This document shows positions 46,790 through 57,914 of a stretch of 64,000 bases of DNA, piece after piece. The DNA is from Jacaranda mimosifolia (taxonomy: Eukaryota; Streptophyta; Magnoliopsida; Lamiales; Bignoniaceae). The DNA lies in NCBI GenBank assembly GCA_018894105.1, contig CM032117.1:29926501-29990500 (forward strand). Direction: 5' to 3'. The notes below the pieces were generated by a model that ran no database searches, was not told the DNA's origin, and saw only the letters and a list, made by a program, of their open reading frames with translations. The position numbers and the translations under genes are program-made. Within the stretch, counting starts at the first letter, position 1. Every line of letters begins with the position of its first letter.

Positions 46790-47814
46790 CTTAATAAGTA
46801 ATTACAACTTGAATGTAATTAATTGAATGATTAAGTATTATGGTGAATTAATTAAACAAATTGAATTAAAAATGTAAAACTATTATAAAAATTTTAAAAT
46901 AATAAACAATACTCTAAATAAATAAATGTAATGAAAATATTTGAAATTAATTCTAATATCTAATGTATTATGATACAATTCTAACTAAAATTTAATTACA
47001 CAAAAATGAAAGTCTAAGGTATTATACGAATATAAATTATTACACTTTACTGATTGACAAAGTAAATTAGTATAAAAAAAAAGTTGCATGAAAATAAATA
47101 TATTAAACTTTACTAATTAAACTTCGAACTTAATTTTCTTCTTGTAATTTTTGAACTTATCATTATATTATACCTAGATTTGATGTCTTTATTTGCATAA
47201 AATTTACTTTTCTGCATTTTTTAAAGCATACATTTAATTACATTTTTTTGTTGTTATTTTCAAAAACTTTACCATCAAATTAAAAATACAACATGTATTC
47301 TATTTTCTTAAAGTTATTCTAAACTAAGTGATGGGAAAAAGTTGAAAAAAAAAAATTTGGGGGAGAAAATTAAATTTTCCTACAAAAGTAATTTGGCAAA
47401 AATATATATATATATTTGTAATAATACAAGTTTTTTTTTAGATTCGACAATTGTAATTTGTGAAAAAAAATGCATAACAAATAAAAAAAAAATCAAAATT
47501 CTACCTAATCCAATTAATATGAAATTTGTTAAAATATAATGCATGATTACAAAAAAGGAATGTTGTTTTCCTAGTTGGAATTTAATTTTTCTTAATTAGT
47601 AATAAAAAACTCATTATTAAACTAGTACTTTTTAAATAATTCATAAAATAAATATAATTTATTAAAAACAATTTATTAAATTTATTAAAAACAAGTTTAA
47701 TAATGGGTTGTGATTGGGTTTTTTCAAAATGTTCTCAATCCCAAACAAATTCAAAAACTAAAACTCATAAAATATTCTCATTCTCTTAAACAAATCTCTC
47801 AAATATTTCTCATA

Positions 47815-47990
47815 AACGATCTCACAACTTCACACCACATCAACCCATCACATTATCATAATCATTATACTTTGTTTCACAACTAATTGCAATCTCATTT
47901 CTCAATCCCATATCTCTAAAATATTAAAACAAACCCAAAATCTCAACAACACAAGCAATCACAGTCCCAAAATCCTCAGGTTGTGCTTGC
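47815..47990 (+). repeat. AT-rich direct repeat, copy 1
   Basis: Shares ATCTCACAAC, ACATCAACCCATCACATTATCATAAT and ACAAGCAATCACA blocks, in the same order, with 48805-48995. Confidence 0.65.
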
Positions 47991-48804
47991 CTATGGGGTT
48001 TGCCCTCATTTTTTGGTCTTTGGAACACATTTTTGGGGTAAGCATGTGCTTGGTTGTGGGATTCAAAATTAAATCCTTTGGGCAAGGAATAAGGTTGCCT
48101 AAGAACCCTACTATTCAAGTCTTCTCTCCTTATCCAACCAAATTAATTACAAAAAAATTTCAAAAAAATTATTTTGCCCAAAATAAATTTTTTTATTTGT
48201 AATTTTTATAATTAAATAAAAAATAATAATAAATTTATTAATATGTTATCGCTCTCCTTTTTAGAGAATTTATTTATAATACAAACAAAATTAATTATCA
48301 AATTATTTATTCGTAATTAAATAGAAAAACATACTGAATTTATTAATTATTTAAATAAATTTCATATTTGAATTTTTTTATTAGTAATTAATAAATTTAA
48401 TAAATTGACACATATTTTTTGTTTTACAAAAAATGATTGTTAATTAATTTGGTAATATGTTAGATGGTGAACAACAAAAAAGTTAGTATAGCAAATTAAA
48501 GCCCACATATTTTGTAATTAAACGAGTAAGGTGGAACTATATTTTTGTTAAAATAAAAGTCCAAAACTTTTTGAAAAAGGGCATAATGATTTATTTTTCT
48601 TTAATTATGGATAAATTCAATGCATTTATAATAGATTTCATATTTAACTTAATAAACATTAATTTTGATATTAATGAATTTATAATATATAATTATTAAT
48701 ATTTTTTTAAGTATAAATATCCCAAGCAAACCCAAAAAATAAAAAATAAAAAAATCTCATACAAAAATTTCATTATCTCAAATAAATTTATCAGACATAT
48801 CTCA

Positions 48805-48995
48805 AAATAATCTCACAACCATTTACAACCTCATATCACATCAACACATCACATTATCATAATTATTACACTTAATGTTACAACCATCCACAACCTCATA
48901 TCTCATTCTCACATCTCAAAAACACCAAAACAACTCCCAAATCTTTAAAACACCAAATATAAAATACAACTCCACAAGCAATCACAACCTTAAGT
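48805..48995 (+). repeat. AT-rich direct repeat, copy 2
   Basis: Second copy, about 1 kb downstream of the first. Class unknown; no terminal inverted repeats were recognised. Confidence 0.65.
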
Positions 48996-49346
48996 TTTGG
49001 AGATAATTTCTTTTGGATGATTGTATCATACTATCTCATATTCGCTCAAATGTTTTTCTTGAATAAGATGTCTTTCTAGACATCGAATTATATATTAAAA
49101 GGACATAGATGGGCTATGGATTTTTCCTGTCTTGGAATTTTGCCAATTTTGTTTGTTGTTCTGAGATTAGATATTCTGCTTATTGTCAATTAAATGAAAG
49201 ACAACCCAAAACTTATGTTCGGTCCTGCCACATCAAGGTTAAGGAGAGACCGTGGATCGCAAGACTACAAGCAGAGATGAAGTAAAACACCATTTTCTTT
49301 TGTATTATGGTTTTTATATTCTTGTTTTGGTCCCTCACTTAGGAGT

Positions 49347-49497
49347 GGCAAAATTGCATTTTTGGTCCTATACGATAGGGGGGTTTGCAATTTTAGTCCC
49401 AAGCTTTCTAAATTTTTAGAAAACGTCCCAAATTCTGAAAAACGTTGCAACGTTGGTCCCACAACTCAATTTTCGTTTACAATTTAACGGAGAAACA
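49347..49497 (+). repeat. Left terminal inverted repeat of MULE-2
   Basis: 151 bp, ending at GGAGAAACA. The partner is 55264-55414. Confidence 0.93.
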
Positions 49498-49682
49498 TCG
49501 GTAACAGAATTTGGAGGTAAAAATGCCACGTGAATGGCATGTGACCAAGGGAATGAACTTCACCACCATTGTTATTTTAGCAAACAGACCCAATTTTTTT
49601 TCCTTCTGCAAACCCTAGCTTCTTCTTTCTCTTTAATCAACAGTAAAATCGCCCCCAAAATTCCATTTTTCCTCCCCAAAAA

Positions 49683-49988
49683 ATGTCTGAGGTTGAAGGT
49701 ATAAGTTGTTTCAGTGGAAAACTGGCACAAATTCGAACAAGTTGGACGAAAGACAACCTTCGAAGGCGTTTTCTTTCGTGTGCGAATTACAGAGATAGAG
49801 GGTGCCATTTTTTTGAGTGGGAGGATGCCCCAATGTGTGCAAGAGCAAGAGTTATTATACCTGGGCTCTTACGCCGGTTGAATGCATTGGAGAAGGAAAA
49901 TGCAAGATTTAAGAGAAGGAACAAAATGTCCAAGGTAATTATCATTTTCTTGTTGATGGTCATGCTGCTGAGTTGGATTTGTTCATAG
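49683..49988 (+). CDS. Small GRF-type zinc-finger protein with C-terminal membrane segment
   Basis: 101 aa, starting MSEVEGISCFSG. A GRF-type zinc finger covers residues 9-50, visible as IRTSWTKDN, RRRFLSC, and GCHFFEWED. In the usual C.C pattern the second Cys is Ser (CFSG). A short charged, possibly coiled segment (RLNALEKENARFKRR) and a hydrophobic stretch (VIIIFLLMVMLLSWI, about 84-98) follow, predicting a tail-anchored or single-pass membrane protein. GRF fingers in other proteins bind single-stranded nucleic acid; the role of these short plant forms is not known to me. It lies 185 bp inside the MULE-2 left repeat, opposite to the transposase. No stop or frameshift; the frame is intact. 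Confidence 0.8.
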   Translation: MSEVEGISCFSGKLAQIRTSWTKDNLRRRFLSCANYRDRGCHFFEWEDAPMCARARVIIPGLLRRLNALEKENARFKRRNKMSKVIIIFLLMVMLLSWICS

Positions 49989-51454
49989 AAGAGGAGGCAA
50001 GTTTGGAGGGTATGTACTATCTAACTAGGTGTTATGGTGTTTTGTTGGAAGAAGATGGATATTGGTACTATTTTGCTTAGGTGCAGGAAGTGGAAGTATG
50101 TACTTATTAGGTGCAGGAATTATGTACTATTTTGCTTAGGTGCAAGAAGTATTTTGTGTCTTGTTTGGAGGTCACAGATGCAGGAATTTTAGTTTAAACA
50201 TGGCTGTAGATTTTCAATTGTAATGTAATTGTGTTATTAATGGAAAAGGAAATTATGTTGTATATTTTGTCTATATTAATTTCTCTCTTCTGTCTTCTCT
50301 TTTTCACAAATTTTTGAGGAGTTTATGCTTAAGCTTCCTTACAGCTTTGTAGTTGGCCAAAATAATGCTTTAACAATGTGCCACCAGGATGTGAAATTAA
50401 GCAACTTAATGGGATGAAACAGCAGGAAAAAAACCAATGCTTGGACAATAGTAAAAAGAAGACAGTCCATAAGCAACCTTCTGGACTAGTTCCAATTCCC
50501 AAACCACAAACCAATGAACATAAAATCCAGATCCTATAGACAAAAAATCAATACAGGAGAGGAGAGCAAATAGAAAAAAATAGATCATATAAACATAAAA
50601 AACCAATTCATATTCATTGCAAAATGAACCAATGTGTGATCTTGTCATCAATCCATACATTCAATCATCATCAATCTAGAATAGTAAGACACATAAAAAA
50701 GATTAATTCCAAAACAACTACACAGTTTAGCATTATATCTTCCAAAACATTAGTTCCAAAACATTTCTCTTTGGACTTCTTCGTAACCCCGCTTTTGTTT
50801 TTTAGTCTTGGACTTCTTTACACTTGCACTTCCACTTGTAGCTGCAACTGCTACACTTAGGTTTGACATGGTGACAAACTTTTGGCCACCTCTCACAAGT
50901 ACAGGTACATTTCCTCCACTTGTGCTCACTTGTGAACTAACACAGCTGCCTATTTGTGAATATGGTTGAAGTGATCTAGTATTCACTGTCCCTTGAATTG
51001 GAGGAGCAAAAGTTGGCATTGGGACAAATACAAATGGTGGATTTTTAGCTTCAGAACTAACATTTTGTATTAGTTCTTCAACTCCACCGGCTGCAACTCC
51101 TTGATAAGGTCTTTTGGCCTTTGTCCCCTATAAAATGAAGGAACTCACATTAAAACAAGTACTAAAACACAAAGTAAACAATGAAGCATTATAGAAAATT
51201 GTTTAACATTTATACTTTTTGTTGAAGAACTAATGTAGAAGCTTGGCCAGTAACTTTCTGTGCTGGATTTACTCTCTTTCTTGCCTGTATCAAACAAGAC
51301 TAAGTGACTGCACAAATCATGAATTAGCAACAAAATCACTAATGAACTTAGATGAAGACTGAATATTACTGTCATCTTTTGTAGTGGCTGAGTTGAAATA
51401 GTAGTCTCCTCTCCCATTGGATCTTCATCAATATTATCAATGTCAGCTACAAGA

Positions 51455-52197
51455 GGGTAAATTGCATTTTTGGTCCCACAACTTAGGCCGTTTTCAATTT
51501 TGGTCCCATTCTTTTGCACTTTCTCACATTGCATCCCATAAGTCTATTTTTTTCTCAATTTAAGTCCTGAAAGGGGGTTCCGTCCAATAATTAATGGAGA
51601 AGTCACATGCCACTCACGTGGCCGTTAAAATTGTTGCTTTTTTGGTCCCATAAGTTCGGCTCGTTTGCATTTTTGGTTCCAATCATAGCTTCAATAAATT
51701 TTTGTAGAAGAAGAAAGAAAAATAGCCGCAAGTGAAGGTGCCATTTATTTTTGTGGCACACCGTCTTCATTGAAAACTTCATGGACAAATGAAAATCCAA
51801 ATAGGAGGTTTCATAGTTGTGCTTTCATGAATAATAGATGTGGTTTCTTTGTTTGGAAAGACCCTCAAATGTGTGAAAGAACAAGACAAGTGATACTTGG
51901 GTTGTAGGATGTTGAATATAATGAAGAAAAGTTGTTAAAACTTCAAAAAAAAAAATATTGGAGCTATCGTTGGAACCAAAAATGCAAACGAGCCGAACTT
52001 ATGGGACCAAAAAAGCAACAATTTTAACGGCCATATGAGTGGCACATGACTTCTTCGTTAATTATTGGACGGAACCTCCTTTCAAGACTTAAATTGAGAA
52101 AAAAATGGACTTATGGGATGCAATGTGAGAAAGTGCAAAAGAATGGGACCAAAATTGAAAACGGCCTAAGTTGTGGGACCAAAAATGCAATTTACCC
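51455..52197. mobile_element. Non-autonomous MULE (MITE-like) nested in the MULE-2 transposase
   Basis: Inverted repeats of 236 bp (51455-51690 and 51962-52197) begin GGGTAAATTGCATTTTTGG. Flanks GCTACAAGA (51446-51454) and ACTACAAGA (52198-52206) match at 8 of 9. The outer 19 bases resemble the MULE-2 terminus (GGCAAAATTGCATTTTTGG), so MULE-2-type transposase may recognise it. The 271-bp centre holds a GRF-finger relic. Confidence 0.93.
51722..51907 (+). pseudogene. GRF zinc-finger relic inside the nested element
   Basis: A stop-bounded frame without ATG reads IYFCGTPSSLKTSWTNENPN, RRFHSCAF, RCGFFVWKDPQMCERTRQ and stops at 51905-51907. It follows the same pattern as the GRF protein at 49683. 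Here the first Cys of C.C is Tyr and the second is kept. No membrane segment follows before the inverted repeat. Confidence 0.8.
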
Positions 52198-54642
52198 ACT
52201 ACAAGATCTTCTTCTTGTTTTCTCAACTCACATCCATCCTTATTATGTCCAATCTTACCACAGAAAGTGCATTTCACCTTGTAAGGCTGCCTCTTGAGCT
52301 TAATTTGTTTCTTTTGACCTTTGTGACCTTTTCTTGTCTTAATCATAGGCTCATCACCCTCCAATCTTCTAGCCCTTGCAGGTTTCCCAATAGACCTCCC
52401 AAAATTGGGTGGCAATGGAGGTATGAAACTAGACTTAGACCATAATTGAGGACCATTGATAGGTGCAATTGCATGTTCATAAAAACTAAGAAATGTTTGG
52501 ACAATGTAGTATGGATGGACAAAGTCTTCAGAGTTTAGAAGTTGGCAAGATATGGCACTCATCCCATGATTGCAAGGAATCCCTTTTAAGTCCCACCTCC
52601 TGCATGAGCAACTATGGTTTTCCAAATCAACAATAAATCTAGACCCATCAAAACAAGATACTCATAATGAAGATCATCAGATTTTATTGGAATGCAATCA
52701 GAAGCTTTTTCCAAATTTCTCTCCACAATTTTTCTTATTTTAGGATACAACTTCCCTTTCCATTTCTTCTAGCCCTATCCCTGTTTTCTTGCAATCTTGT
52801 CATGAGATATTGCCTAATCCACTCCAACATTGTTAGCACAGGTTTTTCTCTTGCCTCTAGTATGTTACAATTAAATGTCTCACATATATTATTCAGTAAC
52901 ATATCACATTTGGGGTAGCAACTAAAATGGGATCTAGACCACCGACTTGCAGGCTTCTCACTCAACCACTCATAGGCTTTTTCATCTAATTGGGCCAACT
53001 CTTGCATCCTCCACCCCCATTCAGCTATAGTAGTAGCCTTAGCTGCATTCCAAAGTGCACTTTTAAATGCTTGACCCCTAAACCCTGGTGTTTTGAGATT
53101 TCCATGTAGATGTCTAACACAGAACCTATTTTCAGACCTTGGGAAGATAGACTGAAAAGCTGGCACTAACCCCTTTTGTTTATCTGAAATGAAAGTGAAA
53201 GAGTCATCCCTTATAATCCCTATATCATCTCTCAACAACTGTAAAAACCACTGCCATGAATCTCTTGTTTCTCCCTTCACAATTGCATAAGCCAAAGGGT
53301 ACAGATTGTTATTAGGGTCTACTCCCACTGCTGTAAGAAGAATCCCACCATTTGGACCCTTTAAATGACAACCATCTACACCAATGAAAGGTCTACACCC
53401 AGATTTAAAACCCATCTTTAATGCATAGAAACAAACATACATTTTATCAAACTTCCTGCCATCTGCACTGTTTCCCTCATCAGTTGTTGGCATTACTATA
53501 GTAGATTGTGGATTTGTTCTCCTTAATTCATGTGCATAATCCCAAAGCTTAGCATATTGTTCTTCAAGATTACCCTCAATCTTCTGCAATGCCTTAACTT
53601 TTGCCCTATATGCTTGATGTTTGGAAATGTTTAGCCTTATGTCTTTTATAACATCATACCTAAACCCTTTGACAATTCTCCTAGGATCAGACCTGAATTT
53701 GTCTTCATACTTCTTTGAGATCCAACTAGATGTGCAATTCTTTATTTTGTAGGACCTCCCACATTTATGCTCACTATAATATTCCCTAATTTGAAATGTA
53801 CATTCATTGCTCAATTTCAAAGCATGAATCCTCCACTCACACTCTTCCTCTTCACATGTTGCATAGATCCTCCTAGCATCATTATTTGTTATTTTCAAAT
53901 TTCTTCTTGATTTTATGGCATGTGAATGGATAGCTTCTCTAAACTCTTTCTTGTTACTAAAGATCATTCCCAATTCAAAAGTTGGATCTAGGGTGTCACT
54001 GCTTCTGAAAACTGCAAATTTCTCTCCACCATCACCCTCAGAACCTTCCTCACTGTTAAAATCATCCCCACTACCAGCTATGTGATCATCTTTTTCCCCT
54101 TCTTCAAATGACTCACTAGAATTGGCCACCTCTATCTCTAAACCCAATTCTACTCCTCCTCCATCACTCTCAACCCCATTCCCTTCCTCTTCCTCCTCAC
54201 TGTCAGCCCTATTCTGATTATTACCCTTACTGTCAGCCCCATGCTCATTCTCACCCTCACTTAAGTCATAATCACTATCAGAGAAATCCTCATCCTCATC
54301 ATCATTATCATTATTCTCTACTTCATTAGTATTTGAGTGATCTAAGTGGGCATCTAGATAAAGATTCAGAACCCTATCTCTCATAAGCAAAGGATTTATC
54401 ATAACTTGTAGGTCATTTCGGAACATAATTAACCTCCACTTCTTTCCATCCAACTTATAATATATTTTGCACCCCAAATACCCCAATTTCTCAACCAATT
54501 CATCAATGTAGCTCACAGAAATAAAGTTCAAGTCAAAATAGTCAAATGCACTGACACTACCCCCCACATAATTACATTCAGGATAATGTACAAATCTTCC
54601 CCCATGATGAATCCTTAATGTGACAACCAGGGTCACTTTCAT

Positions 54643-55020
54643 CTGGAAAAAAATTAAAAAAATAATAAAAAACAATAAAATAAATTATTACATACACAGT
54701 ACATAGAATCTTCCACACTGGGCCATACACATGCAACAATAGTCAATTAAAGCAATATTCTTGCAGAAACAAGACGAATCTTCACACTAGCCCATAAATA
54801 AAAAAAATGAATATTGGTCCCCACTAGCATAAACAAATAACATTGTCAAAAAACTCCAAGAAAACATGGTCCCATATCAATTTCTTTATGAAAAAGCATG
54901 ACCCACCATGCCAAAACCATAAAACATCAGCTTTTGAAGTAAAACAAAAAACTACAGTCAGATACTTACCGTATGCTGGGCGTGGCCGGTCAATCAAATG
55001 TGGTGGACGTAGAGACATCT
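54643..55020 (-). other. Probable spliced 5' leader of the MULE-2 transposase
   Basis: On minus a TTTTTTTCCAG acceptor immediately precedes the MKVT start codon, and a GTAAGT donor lies near 54970. Exon sequence before the donor could read MSLRPPHLIDRPRP, but its phase does not join the MKVT frame, so it is more likely untranslated. Confidence 0.45.
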
Positions 55021-55263
55021 TCAATCTTCAAAAATCGCAATCAAATGTCTTCATTTCTTGGAAGATTTGTTAATAAATCAGCTTCAATCTTGCAAATGGC
55101 GTTGCTGGTAGAGGATTTTGGGTTGGGGGAAATAATTTTAGGGTTTAAAGTGATGGTCAATTCAGGCAAAAGGGTTGAGGATTTTTTAACCATGCCTCAT
55201 GTGCCTTTCATGTGAAAATTTACCACCAAAATCTGCTGCCAAACGGCCACGCTCATCACGCGT

Positions 55264-55414
55264 TGTTTCTCCATTAAATTGTAAATGGAAATTGAGTTGT
55301 GGGACCAACGTTGCAACTTTTTTCAGAATTTGGGACGTTTTCTAAAAATTTAGAAAGCTTGGGACTAAAATTGCAGACCCCCCTATCGTATGGGACCAAA
55401 AATGCAATTTTGCC
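55264..55414 (-). repeat. Right terminal inverted repeat of MULE-2
   Basis: 151 bp, inverted match of 49347-49497, followed by CTTAGGAGT. Confidence 0.93.
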
Positions 55415-55423
55415 CTTAGGAGT

Positions 55424-55827
55424 TAAGAGTACTTGAGCGAATTTACTTTTATTCAATAACTTCCATTGTCTGGAGTTTGTTTTAAGTATAAAACTAATAA
55501 TAGTCCACCCATATTGAAATATTTCTAACTTGTTAAATTCATGAATCCACTAAGACCCTTGCTATAGTAACGGTGCAGTGATCCTTTACTATTGCTCAAA
55601 GCCTCGAACACAATCCAGATCCTTAGGATTGACTAATTGTTAGTTAAATTTGAACAACAATTCGAATGACAAAGTAATAAATGGAACCCATGTCTTTGGC
55701 CCTGACCCTGAACCTTACTCAACAAGAGCCATGCAATGCATGTAATATGGGGTTGAATAGAGAATAAGGTATACAAAAACAAAGCCAATCATCAGAAAAC
55801 AAATTCTTTAATGCAAAGATGAGCATA
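55424..55827. other. Spacer between MULE-2 and the LINE
   Basis: No frame or repeat recognised. Confidence 0.5.
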
Positions 55828-55847
55828 ACTGAAATGGAAGAAATTTG

Positions 55848-57637
55848 AGAAATTTGCATGACTTAGCGAAGATCTTCACCCTCAAAATCTGGTGGCGGTT
55901 CAGGTCTAGAAACTCCTTGTGGGCAGATTATATGTGAGCTAAATATTGTGGCAAAAAGCATCCGTCGCTGATTAAAGTTTCTCCATATAACTCCCCTATT
56001 TGGAAACAATTGTGCAAGATTAAAGTCATGGCAGAACAGAATATTTTTTGGAACTTCGGAGATGGTAAGATTTCTTTTTGGCATGACCCTTGGTTTGAGG
56101 ACTCTTCCCTTAACTCGAAATTTTAGCTGGAAATTAAGGATAATCCTCGGTGAATGAATTTTGGGCTGATGGTGGCTGGGATAAGTATAAATTGGAGAAT
56201 GTGATTGCAACAGACATTGTTGACCGAATTTGTTGTATTCCCATTCTACAAGGGACCTGTGATAGGCTATATTGGAAGCTGTCCCAGAATGGTTTATTCA
56301 ACTCTAAACTGACTTGGAATCATGTGAGAAGCCGTAAAGCTGAACAGGATTTGAGCTGTCGTTGTTGGAATCCGATTTTAACACCGACAATCTCTATTTT
56401 TCTCTAGCGTCTAATATATGACCTTCTCCCAGTGGAGGAGAGATTGCAAAGGAAGGGAATTATTCTTGTATCTAAATGCACTTTTTGCTCAGCTTCGGAA
56501 AGTGCCCAACATTTATTCGTTGCTTGCCCTTTTATCTCGGAGATCTGGAGTCATTTTGGTCATCTTTTTAACTTTCACCCTCCAATGCCAAATGATGTGT
56601 GCTCACTCTTCCTGGCATGGTAGAATAGTACTCCTCCATCCAATGTCACCCACATAAGGTTCATCATTCCTTCCTTGATCTGTTGGTTTACTTGGTGTGG
56701 GCGGAATGACCAAAGGCATAAAAACCTCTCGGTCTCGACTAATAGAATTATTTGGAGGATTAATCACTATATTTTCGTGGCGGCTAAAGCTACGATCCTT
56801 AATGATGACTCGTGGAAAAGGGATAGGTTGGTTGCATCTCACTTTGGGCACTCCTTTGATCCTTCACCGAGAAGCTCTTGCTAGGTGGTCACTTGGATAA
56901 AACCTCATCCCGGTTCTCTTAAGCTCAACACGGATGGATCCTCCCGTGGGAATCCTGGGGTGGCGGGTGTGGGAGGCGTTCTTAGGGATAATAAGGGTGG
57001 TGTTATTTTGGCCTTTTACCAACCGATGGATAATGCTACTAACATCTATGCGGAGCTCTATGCCGTTAAATTGGGCCTTGACCTTTGTGTGGAGAGGGGT
57101 TTCTCGAATATCCTTGTGGAGCTTGATGCTAAAATTGTTATCCACTTAATTCTTGAGGCTAAGCATCACCACTGGTCCCTTGCAAATCTGATCTCTTGCA
57201 TTAGGATTCATGCCAGGAACCTTTTGGTCACATTTAAGCATATCTTCAAGAGGGAAATCAAGTAGTGGATGGTCTTGCCAAGCTTGCTATCACGGTGGAT
57301 AGGGGTTCCGTTTTGGAGCCGGAACACTTACCTTTGAAACTCAAGCAACTCATGCGGTCAGAAGAATTGGAGATCCCCTACATTCGGGCCAAATGACATG
57401 GGTGAACAACGGTTGTTTTGGTCAATATTTGTCTTTGGTTGTATTTTAATTGCTATTGATTTCTTTGTATAGCTTGGTTAATGAGGAGGTTTTTGTCTCC
57501 TCTTTTGTTTTTGGCTTTGATTGTGAATTGTAATCATCTTTGTAATCAAGCTCTTCTTTTGGTAATATACAGGTAGGGGTCAATGCCTAACCCCCCGTCA
57601 TGACACATGCGGCTTCCATTAAAAAAAATAAATAAAT
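55848..57637 (+). mobile_element. 5'-truncated LINE (L1-type, with RNase H)
   Basis: A 20-bp target duplication (ACTGAAATGGAAGAA[A/G]TTTG, 55828-55847 and 57638-57657, one mismatch) and an A-rich tail (57620-57637) bound the insertion. Coding remnants run from the region after the reverse transcriptase (LWWRFRSRNSLWADY-like, FWNFGDGKISFWHDPW) through a zf-RVT segment (CTFCSASESAQHLFVACPF) to RNase H. The RT and endonuclease parts are missing, so it was dead on arrival. Confidence 0.93.
56885..57396 (+). pseudogene. LINE RNase H domain
   Basis: KLNTDGSSRGNPGVAGVGGV, YAELYAVKLGLDL and ILVELDAKIV carry the first Asp, the Glu and the second Asp of the RVT_3 RNase H family. A frameshift near 57250 separates this from the terminal NQVVDGLAKLA block (last catalytic Asp) and a natural-looking stop at 57394-57396. 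Confidence 0.88.
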
Positions 57638-57657
57638 ACTGAAATGGAAGAAGTTTG

Positions 57658-57914
57658 TTTATTTTTCTTATTTACCATGTGAATACCTTGATACAACATA
57701 TAAATAAGAAAAAGTTACATAACCAAAGCCCAAAAGATGTTGCTGTTATACCACGATTAACTTCCTATCCACAAGATTCACAAAGCCCATGCTCCACAAG
57801 CAAACTCTGGTCCTGAACTTGTTTCTCTGCTATAGGTTTTCTTCCTCTAGTAAATGTGTATCTCACAAGAAATTACGAAAGGTAAATAAATTATGATAAC
57901 AAACTCAACATAGC
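57658..57914. other. Spacer downstream of the IscA pseudogene
   Basis: No feature recognised. Confidence 0.5.

Larger units (their letters stand above)
45468..49337. other. AT-rich spacer without a recognisable gene
   Basis: The longest frame (45683-46105, minus, 140 codons) has no recognisable domain and no codon pattern that convinces. The rest is very AT-rich (47.0-49.0 kb), with microsatellites and a pair of direct repeats listed separately. Confidence 0.55.
50750..54642 (-). pseudogene. MURA transposase of MULE-2, nearly complete but frameshifted and interrupted
   Basis: Catalyses cut-and-paste movement of MULEs. From the start MKVTLVVTLRIHHGGRF (just after an AG acceptor) the order is: PB1-like N-terminal domain, Asp/Glu-rich linker, MuDR DNA-binding domain (KEFREAIHSHAI, CEWRIHALKLSNE), DDE core (GVDGCHLKGPNGG, ISDKQKGL, NICETFN), SWIM zinc finger (CSCRRWDLKGIPCNHG) and a CCHC knuckle (CTFCGKIGHNKDGC). 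The C-terminus is in two further exons: 51284-51216 and 51127-50750, with GT-AG introns in phase. One-base frameshifts fall near 52763 and 52650. A 743-bp MITE sits at 51455-52197 just after the knuckle; the frame is continuous if it is removed with one target duplication. All DDE residues are present. Confidence 0.9.
49347..55414 (-). mobile_element. MULE-2: compact Mutator-like element with long terminal repeats
   Basis: Terminal inverted repeats of 151 bp (49347-49497 and 55264-55414) start GGCAAAATTGCATTTTTGG and match at well over 90% by eye. A perfect 9-bp duplication CTTAGGAGT flanks it (49338-49346 and 55415-55423). It encodes a MURA transposase on minus (50750-54642) and a GRF zinc-finger protein on plus (49683-49988). 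The close match of the ends suggests recent movement, but the transposase has two frameshifts and a nested insertion. Confidence 0.95.

Noticed and set aside
46606..46794. Frame encoding Ser-Leu repeats
   Set aside because: It is translation of (CT)n microsatellites, with no flanking coding evidence.
56603..57145. Minus-strand frames over the LINE
   Set aside because: They are the complements of the plus-strand zf-RVT and RNase H coding relics.
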